Below, one piece after another: positions 37,595 through 47,624 of a stretch of DNA of 64,000 bases (position 1 is its first letter; each line of letters opens with the position of its first letter). The notes under the pieces are model-generated. The model saw only the letters and a program-made list of their open reading frames with translations, had not been told where the DNA came from and did not search any database. The DNA comes from Chloroflexia bacterium SDU3-3 (GTDB lineage: Bacteria > Chloroflexota > Chloroflexia > Chloroflexales > Roseiflexaceae). Position numbers and translations under genes: made by a program. The DNA lies in assembly GCA_009268125.1 (NCBI GenBank), contig WBOU01000003.1, forward strand, positions 186,001 to 250,000, written 5' to 3'.

Positions 37595-40519
37595 ATGATA
37601 GAACCAGCCCACATCCTGATCGTCGATGACGACATCGGCATCCGGCGGATGCTGCAGCTGCTGCTGCACGACGCGGGCTACCGCGTCTCTACCGCCGACA
37701 GCGGCGAGGAGGCGCTCGCCTACCTGGAGCTGGTGACCCCCGACCTGATCTTGCTCGACCTGATGCTGCCGGGCCTGAGCGGCAACGATGTGGCCCGCCA
37801 GATCAAGGCCCACCCCACCTGGCCCTTCATCCCGATCATCCTGATCACCGCCCGCAGCGACTCGCGCACCAAGGTGAGCGGGCTTGACGCCGGGGCCGAC
37901 GACTTTCTGACCAAGCCGATCGAGTTCGCCGAGCTGCTGGCCCGCGTGCGCGCCCTGCTGCGGCTGCAGCGCGCCCAGCGCTCGCTGCAGGCCGAGCAGC
38001 GCAAAACCGAGCTACTGCTGAACCTGACCAGCGAGCTGGGCATATCGCTCGACCTCGACGCGCTGCTCACCCACTTCCTCGAGAAGCTGGGCGACGCGAT
38101 CGGGGCCGTCCGCGCCAGCGCCATCCTGATCAGCGAAGACCCGCCGCGCTTCTACTCATCCAGCCGCCACCAGGCCGTGCTCAGCATGCAGGATGTGCTC
38201 TCGCGCGGGGTGGCTGGCTGGGTGCTGCGCGAAAAGCAGCCGCTGCTGATCGCCGACTGCAGCGAGGATGAGCGCTGGATCGCGTCGGGAAACTACAGCT
38301 CGGCGGTGCGCAGCGTGGCCGCCGCCCCGATCATGCGCGACAACCGCGCGCTGGGCGTGATGACCGCCGTCCACCACACGCCCAACCACTTCACCGACGA
38401 GCACCTGGCCCTGCTCACCCTGGTGGCGCAGCAGAGCGCCTTCGCGCTGGAGAACGCCGAGCTCTACCACCTGACCCGCAGCCAGAAAGATCTGCTGGAG
38501 CGGCGCACCGAGGATCTGCAGCGTCTCAACGAGATCAGCCGCCACCTGAGCGAGCTGATGCAGCCCGAGCTGCTGCTGCGGCTGGTGGCCCACCTGATGC
38601 ACCACACCTTCCGCTACCCCCAGGTGGTCATCTACCTGCGCGAGGGCGGCAGCCTGCGCGTGCGTGCGATCGCCGGCGGCCTGCTGGATGACCGGCTGCT
38701 CGGCTCGACGCTGCCCGCCGACTACGGCGTGCCCGGCTGGGTGGTGCAGAACCAGAAGGTGCTGCGCATCGACCACGCCCCATCCGACCCGCGCTACGCC
38801 GCGCTCGGTCAGGGCGGCGCAATCGTGTCCGAGCTGGCAGCCCCGATCTTCGCCGGGCGCGAGTTCTACGGCGTGCTCGAGATCGCCAGCACCGCACAGG
38901 GCGCTTTCACGCCAAACGACGAGCAGCTGCTCGATACCCTGGCCACCCAGATCGGCATCGCGCTGGATAACGCGCGCCTGTTCGAGAATGAGAAGCGGCG
39001 CGTGCGCCAGCTGGCCCAGGTGAGCGACCTCTCGGTGGCGATCACCGCCCAGCTGGACAGGACGCACAACCTGCAGATCGCCGCCGATGCGCTGCTCACC
39101 ATCTTTGGCATCGAGCGCAGCGCGATCATTATGTACGACAAGGATCTGCGCCAGGGCTTCTGGGCCACTGGCGGCAGCAGCCCCGCCAGCACGATCGCCT
39201 CGGTAAACCAGATCCTCTTCCCGCCCGAGGGCATGAAGATCCACATCACCAGCCCCGTGATCACCACCAGCGTCGCCGAGAACCCGCTGATGCAGCGCTA
39301 CCTGCCCCTGCTGCAGACCGAGAAGATCGAGGCGCTGGCGATCGCCCCGCTGATGAGCCAGGGCAGCGCGATCGGCGTGGTGACGCTCGACATCAGCAGC
39401 CGGGTCGAGCAGTTCGGCCAGGCCGAGCTGACCCTGCTGGCCACGGTGGCCAGCCTGATCGGCCAGGTGGTGGAAAACGACCGGCTCTACCGCGAGGTGG
39501 AGGACGAGCGCCGCACGCTCAACGCCGTGCTCGATGGCGCAGCCGACCCCATCCTGCTGATCGGTCCGCACGACCGCCTGCTGCTCTCCAACCGCGCGGC
39601 GGCCCACCAGCTGGGCATCAGCAACGCCAACGGCACGCCGATCGCCTCGCTCATCCAGGAGCCAGATCTGCTGCACGCCCTGAGCGGCCCCACCAACGGC
39701 CACGGCCCCCACGAGGTGACGCTGGATGAGGCGATCACTTTCTCGATCAGCGTGGCCCAGGTGCAGAATGGCCAGAACAGCGTGCTGGGACGCGTGGCCG
39801 TGCTGCAGGATATCACTGCGATAAAAGAGCTGGAGCGCCGCGAGCAGGAGCGGCTGCGCGGCGCGCTGCGGCGCTATGTGTCGCCCCAGGTGGTCGAGCA
39901 GATGCTGGCGGGCGGCAACGACTTCGGCACGCCGATGGACCACAATGTGGTGGTGCTATTCGCCGACCTGCGCGGCTACACCGCGCTCACCGAGGGCATC
40001 CCCGCCCGCGTGCTGGTGGAGCAGGTGCTCAACCGCTACTTCACCGCCATGACCGAGGTGCTCTACCACTACGAGGGCACGATCGACAAGTTCCTGGGCG
40101 ATGGGATCATCGGCGTGTTCGGCACACCGATCGCCCACCCCGACGACCTGGAGCGCGCGCTGCGGGCCTCGGTCGATCTGCAGCGCGCCTTCAACCGCCT
40201 GCGCGCCGAGTGGTGGCAGCAGCTGCACCTCGACATCGGCATGGGTATCGGCCTAGGCTACGGCCACGCGGTGGTGGGCAACATCGGCTCGGCCCAGCGC
40301 ACCGACTTCACGCTGGTGGGCGATGTGGTGAATACGGCCAGCAGGCTCTCGGGGCTGGCGCTGGCGGGCCAGATCGTGGTCTCGCACCAGCTGATCGATG
40401 CCTTGCCCGAGCACACCGAGCTGCCCTTTGGCATGCGCGAGCTTGGCCGCATCCCGCTGAAGGGCAAGCAGGATCCGCACCAGATCTACGAGATCGAGTA
40501 TGAGGAAAAGCAGATCTGA
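37595..40519 (+). CDS. Response regulator / multi-GAF / PAS / class III adenylate cyclase fusion
   Basis: 974 residues. Receiver domain at 1-125 with the acidic pocket in IVDDD, the phosphoacceptor Asp55 in LLDLMLPG and the Lys in FLTKP. Then about three GAF domains (~150-300, ~325-470, ~490-640), a PAS domain (~655-760) and a class III cyclase domain (~790-974). Catalytic parts are intact: FADLRGYT (metal), KFLGDGIIGVFG (Lys and second metal), DFTLVGDVVNTASRL (purine-selecting Asp, then Asn and Arg). It should make cAMP or cGMP when phosphorylated or ligand-bound. No membrane segment. pyrC begins 24 bp later. Confidence 0.93.
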   Translation: MIEPAHILIVDDDIGIRRMLQLLLHDAGYRVSTADSGEEALAYLELVTPDLILLDLMLPGLSGNDVARQIKAHPTWPFIPIILITARSDSRTKVSGLDAGADDFLTKPIEFAELLARVRALLRLQRAQRSLQAEQRKTELLLNLTSELGISLDLDALLTHFLEKLGDAIGAVRASAILISEDPPRFYSSSRHQAVLSMQDVLSRGVAGWVLREKQPLLIADCSEDERWIASGNYSSAVRSVAAAPIMRDNRALGVMTAVHHTPNHFTDEHLALLTLVAQQSAFALENAELYHLTRSQKDLLERRTEDLQRLNEISRHLSELMQPELLLRLVAHLMHHTFRYPQVVIYLREGGSLRVRAIAGGLLDDRLLGSTLPADYGVPGWVVQNQKVLRIDHAPSDPRYAALGQGGAIVSELAAPIFAGREFYGVLEIASTAQGAFTPNDEQLLDTLATQIGIALDNARLFENEKRRVRQLAQVSDLSVAITAQLDRTHNLQIAADALLTIFGIERSAIIMYDKDLRQGFWATGGSSPASTIASVNQILFPPEGMKIHITSPVITTSVAENPLMQRYLPLLQTEKIEALAIAPLMSQGSAIGVVTLDISSRVEQFGQAELTLLATVASLIGQVVENDRLYREVEDERRTLNAVLDGAADPILLIGPHDRLLLSNRAAAHQLGISNANGTPIASLIQEPDLLHALSGPTNGHGPHEVTLDEAITFSISVAQVQNGQNSVLGRVAVLQDITAIKELERREQERLRGALRRYVSPQVVEQMLAGGNDFGTPMDHNVVVLFADLRGYTALTEGIPARVLVEQVLNRYFTAMTEVLYHYEGTIDKFLGDGIIGVFGTPIAHPDDLERALRASVDLQRAFNRLRAEWWQQLHLDIGMGIGLGYGHAVVGNIGSAQRTDFTLVGDVVNTASRLSGLALAGQIVVSHQLIDALPEHTELPFGMRELGRIPLKGKQDPHQIYEIEYEEKQI

Positions 40520-40543
40520 AAGCGAAAGTATACAGCACGATCT

Positions 40544-41545
40544 ATGTCTCACCCAACTGAGGTTACGCTCGACACGCCGCTGGACATGCACCTGCACCTG
40601 CGCGAGGGCACGATGCTGGAGACCGTGGCCCCGCTGAGCGCCGCACCCTTCGCCGGTGCGGTGATCATGCCCAACCTGGTGCCGCCGGTCGACTCGCTCG
40701 CGCGGCTCCAGTGGTACCGTGGCGAGATCGCGCGGGCCATCGGCGCACACCAGTTCACCCCGCTGATGGCGCTGTTCTTCCGCAGCTACACCGAGCACGA
40801 GCTGGCCGAGGCCAAGCCGCACATCATCGGCATCAAGCTCTACCCGGCAGGCGTGACCACCAACAGCGCGGGCGGCGTGGCCAACATCGACGCGGCGCGC
40901 GACACGCTGGCGGCCATGGAGCGGCTGGGCATCCCCCTGCTGGTGCACGGCGAGACCCACGGCTTCGTGCTCGACCGCGAGGTCGAGTTCCTGCCGATCT
41001 ACGACCGGCTAGCCCGCGATTTCCCCCGCCTCACGATCATCATGGAGCACATCACCACGCGGCAGGCCGCCGATTTCCTGGCCGAGCACCCCAACGTCTA
41101 CGCCACCGTCACGCTGCACCACCTGCAGATCACGCTGAACGACATGGCGGGCGGGCTGCTCAACCCGCACCTGTTCTGCAAGCCGATCGCCAAGCGCCCC
41201 GAGGACCGCGAGGCCCTGCTGGAGCTGGCGCTGCAGGCCCACCCCAAGCTCATGTTCGGCAGCGACTCGGCTCCCCACCCCACCGAGGCCAAGGAGTGCG
41301 CGGGCTGCGCGGCGGGCGTGTTCAGCGCACCGGTGGCGCTGCCCATGCTGATCGAGCTGTTCGCGCAGCACGGCGCGCTCGCCCGGCTGCAGGCCTTCGT
41401 CTCCGACAACGCGCGGCGGATCTACGGCATCAACCCGCCGCAGAAGCTGGTGCGCTTCGCCCGCCAGCACTGGCAGGTGCCTGCCCGCTATGGCGCGGTG
41501 GTGCCCTACTGCGCCGGGCAGCAGCTCGGCTGGCAGCAGCAGTAG
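40544..41545 (+). CDS. pyrC: Dihydroorotase, class II
   Basis: 333 residues, normal for class II (PyrC) enzymes, which close carbamoyl-aspartate to dihydroorotate in pyrimidine synthesis. Zinc and catalytic residues: DMHLHLREG (H-x-H), the lysine to be carbamylated in [15 protein letters not shown], histidines in LLVHGETH and MEHITTRQ, and the catalytic Asp in FGSDSAPH. It follows the sensor-cyclase gene by 24 bp, so it may be co-transcribed with a signalling protein. Its last codons are inside an exact 59-bp tandem duplication. Confidence 0.95.
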   Translation: MSHPTEVTLDTPLDMHLHLREGTMLETVAPLSAAPFAGAVIMPNLVPPVDSLARLQWYRGEIARAIGAHQFTPLMALFFRSYTEHELAEAKPHIIGIKLYPAGVTTNSAGGVANIDAARDTLAAMERLGIPLLVHGETHGFVLDREVEFLPIYDRLARDFPRLTIIMEHITTRQAADFLAEHPNVYATVTLHHLQITLNDMAGGLLNPHLFCKPIAKRPEDREALLELALQAHPKLMFGSDSAPHPTEAKECAGCAAGVFSAPVALPMLIELFAQHGALARLQAFVSDNARRIYGINPPQKLVRFARQHWQVPARYGAVVPYCAGQQLGWQQQ

Positions 41546-41646
41546 AAAGAAACTGCGGCGCGCAGTTATCACTCAATAACACTGTAAGCTGGCAGCAGCA
41601 GTAGAAAGAAACTGCGGCGCGCAGTTATCACTCAATAACACTGTAA
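41529..41646 (+). repeat. Exact 59-bp tandem duplication covering the end of pyrC
   Basis: Positions 41529-41587 and 41588-41646 are identical. Each unit includes the last residues and stop codon of pyrC plus a short hairpin AACTGCG-GCG-CGCAGTT. The first copy is part of the gene; the second repeats its terminal codons and hairpin after it. Confidence 0.95.
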
Positions 41647-41708
41647 GGCGGCTGGCTCTGGTAGGATAGACGGGGCGAGACGGTGAAACATCTCGCCTCG
41701 TCGGATCG

Positions 41709-43133
41709 ATGACGATACAGACCGGAGCCAGCACACGTATGACAACTCGCACCAGCGCTAGCGCGGATGTTCGCGCCAGCACCACCGCCCCAGAGTCCCG
41801 CGCCACCTTCACCTCGCACCTGGGCGTAATCGCCGCCACCCTCGGATCGGCCATTGGCCTCGGCAACATCTGGAAGTTCCCCTCGCTCACCGGCACCAAC
41901 GGCGGCGCGGCCTTCCTGATCACCTACCTGTTCGCCACGCTGCTGGTGGGCCTGCCCGTGATGATCGCCGAGATCAGCATCGGGCGCACCATCCGCGCCG
42001 ACCCCATCACTGGGCTGCGCAGGCTGGCCCCCAGGCAGGTGTGGTGGGTGATCGGCGCGATGGGCATCGTCTCGTCGTTCCTGATCATGGCCTTCTACAC
42101 CGAGGTGGTGGGCTGGGTGCTGGCCTTCATCGTGGCCGCCGCCACCGGCCAGCTGCAGACGACCAGCCCGGAGACACTGGGCGCGCACTTCGCCCAACAG
42201 ATCGGCGACCCCGCGCAGTCCATCCTCTGGCAGTGGGTGGTGCTGGCGATCGTCAGCGGCATCATCGCGTTTGGCGTCACCAAGGGCATCGAGGCCACCA
42301 CCAAGCGGCTGCTGCCCATCCTGTTTGGCCTGCTGGTGCTGATCGGCATCCGCAGCCTGATGCTGCCCGGCGCTGGGCAGGGGCTGGCCTTCCTGTTCGT
42401 GCCCGACTTCAGCAAGGTGACGCCCGCCGTCATCCTGGCGGCGCTGGGACTGGCCTTCTTCAAGCTCTCGCTGGGCATGGGCGCGATGATGACCTACGGC
42501 AGCTATTTCCGCAACGATCAGAACATCCCCGGCACCGCCACCCGCGTGATGCTGGCCGATCTGCTGGTCTCGCTGCTGGCGGGCGTGGCGATCTTCCCGG
42601 CGGTGTTCAGCTTCGGGTTCGAGCCGCAGGCCGGGCCAGCGCTGCTGTTCATCACGCTGCCCGCCGTGTTCGCGGCCATCCCCTTCGGCCAGGTGCTGCT
42701 GGTGCTGTTCTTCGTGCTGGCCGCGATCGCCGCCGTGGGCGCGATGCTCTCGATGATCGAGGTGCCGATCACCTCGCTGATGGGTATGCTGGGCTGGGAT
42801 CGCCGCCGCGCCACCGTGGCCACGCTGGTGGGGCTGGTGCTGTTCGGCGCACCGGCGGCGCTCTCCAACAGCGTGCTGGCCAACGCCAAGCTGTTTGGCA
42901 AGACGCCCTTCGACCTCTACGACTTCCTCACCTCGAACCTGCTGCTGCCGCTGGGCGGCCTGCTGATCTGCGTGTTCGTGGGCTGGTTCTGGGGCCTCGA
43001 CCAGTTCGCCGCCGCGCTGGGCAACCCGCCCGGGCAGCCGAGCGCGCTCACCAAGGCGCTGTTTGTGCTGCTGCGGTTTGTCTCGCCCATCCTGCTGGTG
43101 ATCGTGCTGATCAACGGGCTGATACCAGCCTAA
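41709..43133 (+). CDS. Sodium:neurotransmitter symporter (NSS/SNF) family transporter
   Basis: 474 residues from the ATG at 41709; a second ATG at 41739 is possible. About eleven membrane helices. The first has the family signature (GVIAATLGSAIGLGNIWKFP, with the unwound G-S-A-x-G-L-G sodium/substrate site) and is followed by NGGAAFLITYLFATLLVGLP. Bacterial relatives such as TnaT and MhsT import amino acids with sodium. Helix 6 region (AALGLAFFKLSLGMGAMMTYGSY) also matches. Substrate is probably a hydrophobic or aromatic amino acid, by family only. A perfect terminator follows. Confidence 0.94.
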   Translation: MTIQTGASTRMTTRTSASADVRASTTAPESRATFTSHLGVIAATLGSAIGLGNIWKFPSLTGTNGGAAFLITYLFATLLVGLPVMIAEISIGRTIRADPITGLRRLAPRQVWWVIGAMGIVSSFLIMAFYTEVVGWVLAFIVAAATGQLQTTSPETLGAHFAQQIGDPAQSILWQWVVLAIVSGIIAFGVTKGIEATTKRLLPILFGLLVLIGIRSLMLPGAGQGLAFLFVPDFSKVTPAVILAALGLAFFKLSLGMGAMMTYGSYFRNDQNIPGTATRVMLADLLVSLLAGVAIFPAVFSFGFEPQAGPALLFITLPAVFAAIPFGQVLLVLFFVLAAIAAVGAMLSMIEVPITSLMGMLGWDRRRATVATLVGLVLFGAPAALSNSVLANAKLFGKTPFDLYDFLTSNLLLPLGGLLICVFVGWFWGLDQFAAALGNPPGQPSALTKALFVLLRFVSPILLVIVLINGLIPA

Positions 43134-43146
43134 CTTCCACCCCATG

Positions 43147-43185
43147 GCAAAAGCGGCCTGGGAAATGCTCCCAGGCCGCTTTTGC
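43147..43185. terminator. Bidirectional intrinsic terminator
   Basis: 17-bp perfect stem (GCAAAAGCGGCCTGGGA with its complement at 43169-43185), 5-nt loop, TTTT at the 3' end of the stem on either strand. It separates two convergent genes. Confidence 0.85.
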
Positions 43186-43206
43186 TCTACCGCATCGCGC
43201 CGGGCG

Positions 43207-44361
<1,155 letters not shown>

Positions 44362-44523
44362 TCAGATTTATCTAGTACTGGGTATTGTACCGCAGAAGCT
44401 CAGCCGTTGTCGAGCGGCCAGAGGATGAGGTTTTGCCGCGCCACCATGGGCGAGCGCATGGGCAAAGAGCGCAGAGCGCCCTGGCAAGCCCTACGCCCAA
44501 CGCCCGTTGCTGGCCTGCCGCGC

Positions 44524-44829
44524 CTAGGAATAATGCTCGCTGCTGTTGGTGGCGCTCACGATCTCGCCGCTGCGGGTGAGCAGCAGTCGGCAGGTGTTGC
44601 GCAGCTCGCAGCGCACGCTGCAGCGCCCCGAGGCCGACATCTCTGCCGACACGCCAAAAGGGCACTCCTTCGCCAGGCACCCCTCAATATTCACAGCGTA
44701 GCGCGGGCCGCCAGCGGGGCCATCCAGCTGCCGCAGCCGCATAGAGGCACTGATAAGATCGGGGCGCTGCTCTTGGGTGAATGCGCGCGCAATTCGCAAC
44801 ATTGGATGGACACGTTTCCTGCGTGGCAT
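44524..44829 (-). CDS. Small Cys-rich protein of unknown function
   Basis: 101 residues from the ATG at 44829, chosen because GGGAGGT lies at good distance; the frame opens at 44856. The N-terminal half is basic and helical (RKRVHPMLRIARAF). The second half has five cysteines, in GCLAKECPFGV and in CSVRCELRNTC, an arrangement that could hold a metal or Fe-S cluster. No family is recognised. It is divergent from another Cys-cluster gene (YkgJ-like), so the two might act on related metals, but that is a guess. Confidence 0.6.
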   Translation of the reverse strand: MPRRKRVHPMLRIARAFTQEQRPDLISASMRLRQLDGPAGGPRYAVNIEGCLAKECPFGVSAEMSASGRCSVRCELRNTCRLLLTRSGEIVSATNSSEHYS

Positions 44830-45034
44830 TGCTTGTACCTCCCGCATCACAGCCACTTGACGAGTGGAACCTTCCGCTATTCGTGAAAGTTCTCACACGT
44901 ACATTATGCCAATTTCCAGCCGAAACAATGTGAAAAAAGCCGCCACGTTCTGTTATCATCCAACTACTATTTCTTTTGGGGCAGGATCGCCGATCACAGG
45001 CGTGTGATCGGCTGCGCCACGCATGGAGAGCGCT

Positions 45035-45289
45035 ATGGAATGTCGTATCGGCTGTGGCGCGTGCTGCATCGCGCCCTCGATCTCCTCGCCCATCCCAGGG
45101 ATGCCGGACGGCAAGCCAGCCGGGGTGCGCTGCATCCAGCTGAGCGAGGACAACCGCTGCCGCCTGTTCGGGCGGCCCGAGCGCCCGGCGGTGTGCGGCA
45201 GCTTCCGCCCGTCCCCCGAGACATGCGGCGCGACCGACGCCGAGGCGCTGGCCACGCTGACCCTGATGGAGCGCGCGACCGCCCCGTAG
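45035..45289 (+). CDS. YkgJ-type cysteine cluster protein (UPF0153)
   Basis: 84 residues from the ATG at 45035, which has GGAGAG just upstream; an ATG at 45023 lies over that site. The C-R-I-G-C-G-A-C-C motif at the start, RCIQLSEDNRCRLFG and PAVCGSF fit the YkgJ family, in which conserved cysteines probably bind zinc or iron. Function is unknown for the family. The stop is followed within 10 bp by a partial copy of the structured repeat. Confidence 0.85.
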   Translation: MECRIGCGACCIAPSISSPIPGMPDGKPAGVRCIQLSEDNRCRLFGRPERPAVCGSFRPSPETCGATDAEALATLTLMERATAP

Positions 45290-45295
45290 CGGCCG

Positions 45296-45352
45296 ATGTT
45301 CGTGCATATGGCCAGTTTGCACAAGTAGCGCCTTCGCGACATGGGCCGGGTG
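45296..45352 (+). repeat. Structured intergenic repeat, partial copy F (right module)
   Basis: GTTCGTGCATATGGCCAG, then GCGCCTTCGCGACATGGGCC and GGGTGG. A GTAGGGGCGGGGCATTG end-like motif lies 40 bp further on (from 45392). Confidence 0.75.
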
Positions 45353-45504
45353 GCAACATAGGCAATGCCACGCCAGCAATGTCATCATTGGCGTAGGGGC
45401 GGGGCATTGCGGCCATCAGGTCGGGGGCCATGTCGGCAATGCGTGATCATCGCCAGCCCATCCGACCGATCGGATGAGGCTGGCCGCACCACCGCTCGTC
45501 ACTT

Positions 45505-45590
45505 TCTCTTCGCCTTCGTGCCATCGCGTCTTCGTGGTAAATGGAATCTTGTGTTCCTTGGTGTCTTGGCGTCTTGGTGGTAAAACGTTC
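45505..45590 (-). repeat. CACGAAG-type dispersed repeats
   Basis: CTTCGTGCCATCGCGTCTTC then GTGGTAAA, and TTGGTGTCTTGGCGTCTTGG then TGGTAAAA, fill the middle of the 425-bp spacer before the acetyltransferase; no gene was seen there. Confidence 0.85.
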
Positions 45591-45714
45591 TGCCGAACAA
45601 GAACGCATAGGCCCCACAGCCGCCGAGCGAGGAGATTGACGCCCCCCAAGCTGTCAGGTAGAATGGCGGCCATATGGGCTGGCCTGCCAGCCGAATAGAA
45701 AGCGCCCCTAGCCT

Positions 45715-46365
45715 ATGGCTTTTACGCAGTCGCAACCACCCGCGCCGCTCACCGTCGAGATCCGCCCGGCCCACATGTCCGATATCTACCCCATCCTCCA
45801 GCTCCACCGCGAGGCCTTCGCCGACAAATTCGGGGCAGCGTTTGGCAGCCACGGCCACGACCGCGGTGTCGAGGCGCTGGCCGAGGCCTGGCGGCGGCAG
45901 GGCCACGGGGCGCTGCGCGGCATGCTGGTGGCCGTGGCCGAGGGCCAGGTGATCGGCACCACCACCCTGCGCACCTGGGAGATGGGCGGCGACGACACCA
46001 CCGCCGCCGAGATGGCCTTCCACCGCGTGCTGGGGCCGTGGGGCGCATTCCGCTCCATCCTCACGCTCTCGCTGCTCGACCACCAGATCGCCCGCGACGA
46101 GGGCTACATCACCGATGTGGCCGTGCTGAGCACGCACCGGCGGCACGGCGTGGCCCAGCAGCTGCTGGCCCGCGCCGAGGACGAGGCCCGGCTGCGGCGC
46201 AAGCGCAGCGTGACGCTGTATGTGAGCGCGTCCAACCAGGGGGCCATCCAGCTCTACCGCCGCGTGGGCTACGAGCAGGTGCGCGTGCGCCGCTCCATGA
46301 TGGCGGGGCTGGTGCTGCGCCGCTGGGCCTGGGTGTTTATGCGCAAGCTGGTGGAGGATCTGTAG
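45715..46365 (+). CDS. GNAT family N-acetyltransferase
   Basis: 216 residues. The GNAT fold is evident: an early IRPAHMSDIYPILQLHREAF, the beta strand GMLVAVAEGQVIGTTTL, and the acetyl-CoA loop in ITDVAVLSTHRRHGVAQQLL (R/Q-x-x-G-x-A), then YVSASNQGAIQLYRRVGYEQ. The closing segment before LYRRVGYEQV with asparagine and tyrosine is typical of RimI-like members. The substrate is unknown. Single gene; a 16-bp hairpin follows, shared with convergent serC. Confidence 0.9.
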   Translation: MAFTQSQPPAPLTVEIRPAHMSDIYPILQLHREAFADKFGAAFGSHGHDRGVEALAEAWRRQGHGALRGMLVAVAEGQVIGTTTLRTWEMGGDDTTAAEMAFHRVLGPWGAFRSILTLSLLDHQIARDEGYITDVAVLSTHRRHGVAQQLLARAEDEARLRRKRSVTLYVSASNQGAIQLYRRVGYEQVRVRRSMMAGLVLRRWAWVFMRKLVEDL

Positions 46366-46379
46366 CGCGGGGAAACGCA

Positions 46380-46415
46380 GCGCGGCCCCTGCGGCGTCTG
46401 CCGCAGGGGCCGCGC
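46380..46415. terminator. Hairpin between convergent genes
   Basis: 16-bp perfect GC-rich stem (GCGCGGCCCCTGCGGC and its complement at 46400-46415), 4-nt loop, no U-run on either side. Probably ends both the acetyltransferase and serC transcripts. Confidence 0.6.
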
Positions 46416-46429
46416 GTGGCCAGCGGTGC

Positions 46430-47515
46430 CTAGCCGTGCTTGTCGGCGAAATCGAGCATTAGGGCGGCCAGAGCCTGCGCGCCCTCTAGCTCCATGGCGT
46501 TGTAGAGCGATGCGCGGATGCCGCCCACCGAGCGATGCCCAGCCAGGCCCACCATGCCCGCCGCCACCGACGCCGCCAGGAACTCCTTCTCCAGCTCGGG
46601 CGTGGGCAGGCGGAACGCGATGTTCATGGGCGAGCGGAACGCCTTCTCGGCGTGGCCGCGGTAGAACCCGCCCGTGCTGTCGATCGCGTCGTACACCGCC
46701 TGGGCCTTGGCGGCGTTGCGCTGGCGCACGGCCTCCAGGCCGCCCAGGTCGGCGATCCAGCCCAGCACCAGATTCAGCACGTACACCGCGAACACCGGCG
46801 GCGTGTTGTAGAGCGAGTCGTTCTTGGCGAAGGTCGCGTAGCGGAACATGGTCGGCAGGCTCTTGGGGGCCTCCTCCAGCCAGTCCTCGCGCACCACCAC
46901 CACCGTCACGCCCGCCGGGCCGAGGTTCTTCTGCGCGCCAGCGTAGATCAGCGAGAACTTGCTGGCATCAAGCGGGGCCGAGAGGATGTCGCTGGACATG
47001 TCGGCCACCAGCCGCCGCCCGCCCACATCCGGGATGCTGGGGAACTGCACGCCGTGGATGGTCTCGTTGGTGGTGTAGTGGACATAGGCGCTGTCGTCGC
47101 TCAGAGTGATCTCGCCCGCGCTGGGGATGCGGCGGAAGCCACCCTCGGCGGTGGTGGCGGCCACGTGCGCCCCGCCGACCTTCTTGGCCTCCTCGTAGGC
47201 CTTCTCCGACCAGGTGCCGGTCACCAGGTAGTCGGCGGTCTTTCCGGCGGGCAGGAAGTTCAGCGGGATGAGCGCGAACTGGCTGCTCGCGCCGCCCTGG
47301 ATGAACAGCACGCGGTAGCCCTCGCCCACGCCCAGCAGCGCCTTCAGGCGCGACTCGGCCTCGGCGTTGATCGCCTCGTATTCCTTCGCGCGGTGGCTCA
47401 TCTCAACGATGGACATGCCGCGCCCGTGGTAGTCAAGCAGCTCGGCCTGGACCTGCTCCAGCACCGCGCGCGGCAGAATAGCCGGCCCGGCGTTAAAGTT
47501 GTAGACGTTGGACAT
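46430..47515 (-). CDS. serC: Phosphoserine aminotransferase
   Basis: 361 residues from the ATG at 47515 (MSNVYNFNAGPAILP), with AAAGGA upstream; the frame extends beyond but is not family-like. Converts 3-phosphohydroxypyruvate and glutamate to phosphoserine and 2-oxoglutarate in serine synthesis; also used in pyridoxal phosphate synthesis. Landmarks: FNAGPAILP, SHRAKEYEAI, LFIQGGASSQFALIPLNFL, the PLP lysine in IYAGAQKNLGPAGVTVVVV, and TPPVFAVYVL. Single gene, divergent from a GNAT gene. A ThrH-like phosphoserine phosphatase is encoded elsewhere in the window. Confidence 0.96.
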   Translation of the reverse strand: MSNVYNFNAGPAILPRAVLEQVQAELLDYHGRGMSIVEMSHRAKEYEAINAEAESRLKALLGVGEGYRVLFIQGGASSQFALIPLNFLPAGKTADYLVTGTWSEKAYEEAKKVGGAHVAATTAEGGFRRIPSAGEITLSDDSAYVHYTTNETIHGVQFPSIPDVGGRRLVADMSSDILSAPLDASKFSLIYAGAQKNLGPAGVTVVVVREDWLEEAPKSLPTMFRYATFAKNDSLYNTPPVFAVYVLNLVLGWIADLGGLEAVRQRNAAKAQAVYDAIDSTGGFYRGHAEKAFRSPMNIAFRLPTPELEKEFLAASVAAGMVGLAGHRSVGGIRASLYNAMELEGAQALAALMLDFADKHG

Positions 47516-47624
47516 CGCTCGCAATCCTTTCTGGCGTTCGCCCGTAGTATAGCAGATGTGGCCCGCCCGCCCGACAGCGGCGGCTGGGATAATCCGCCCC
47601 CTAGCACCGAGACAAGGAACACCC

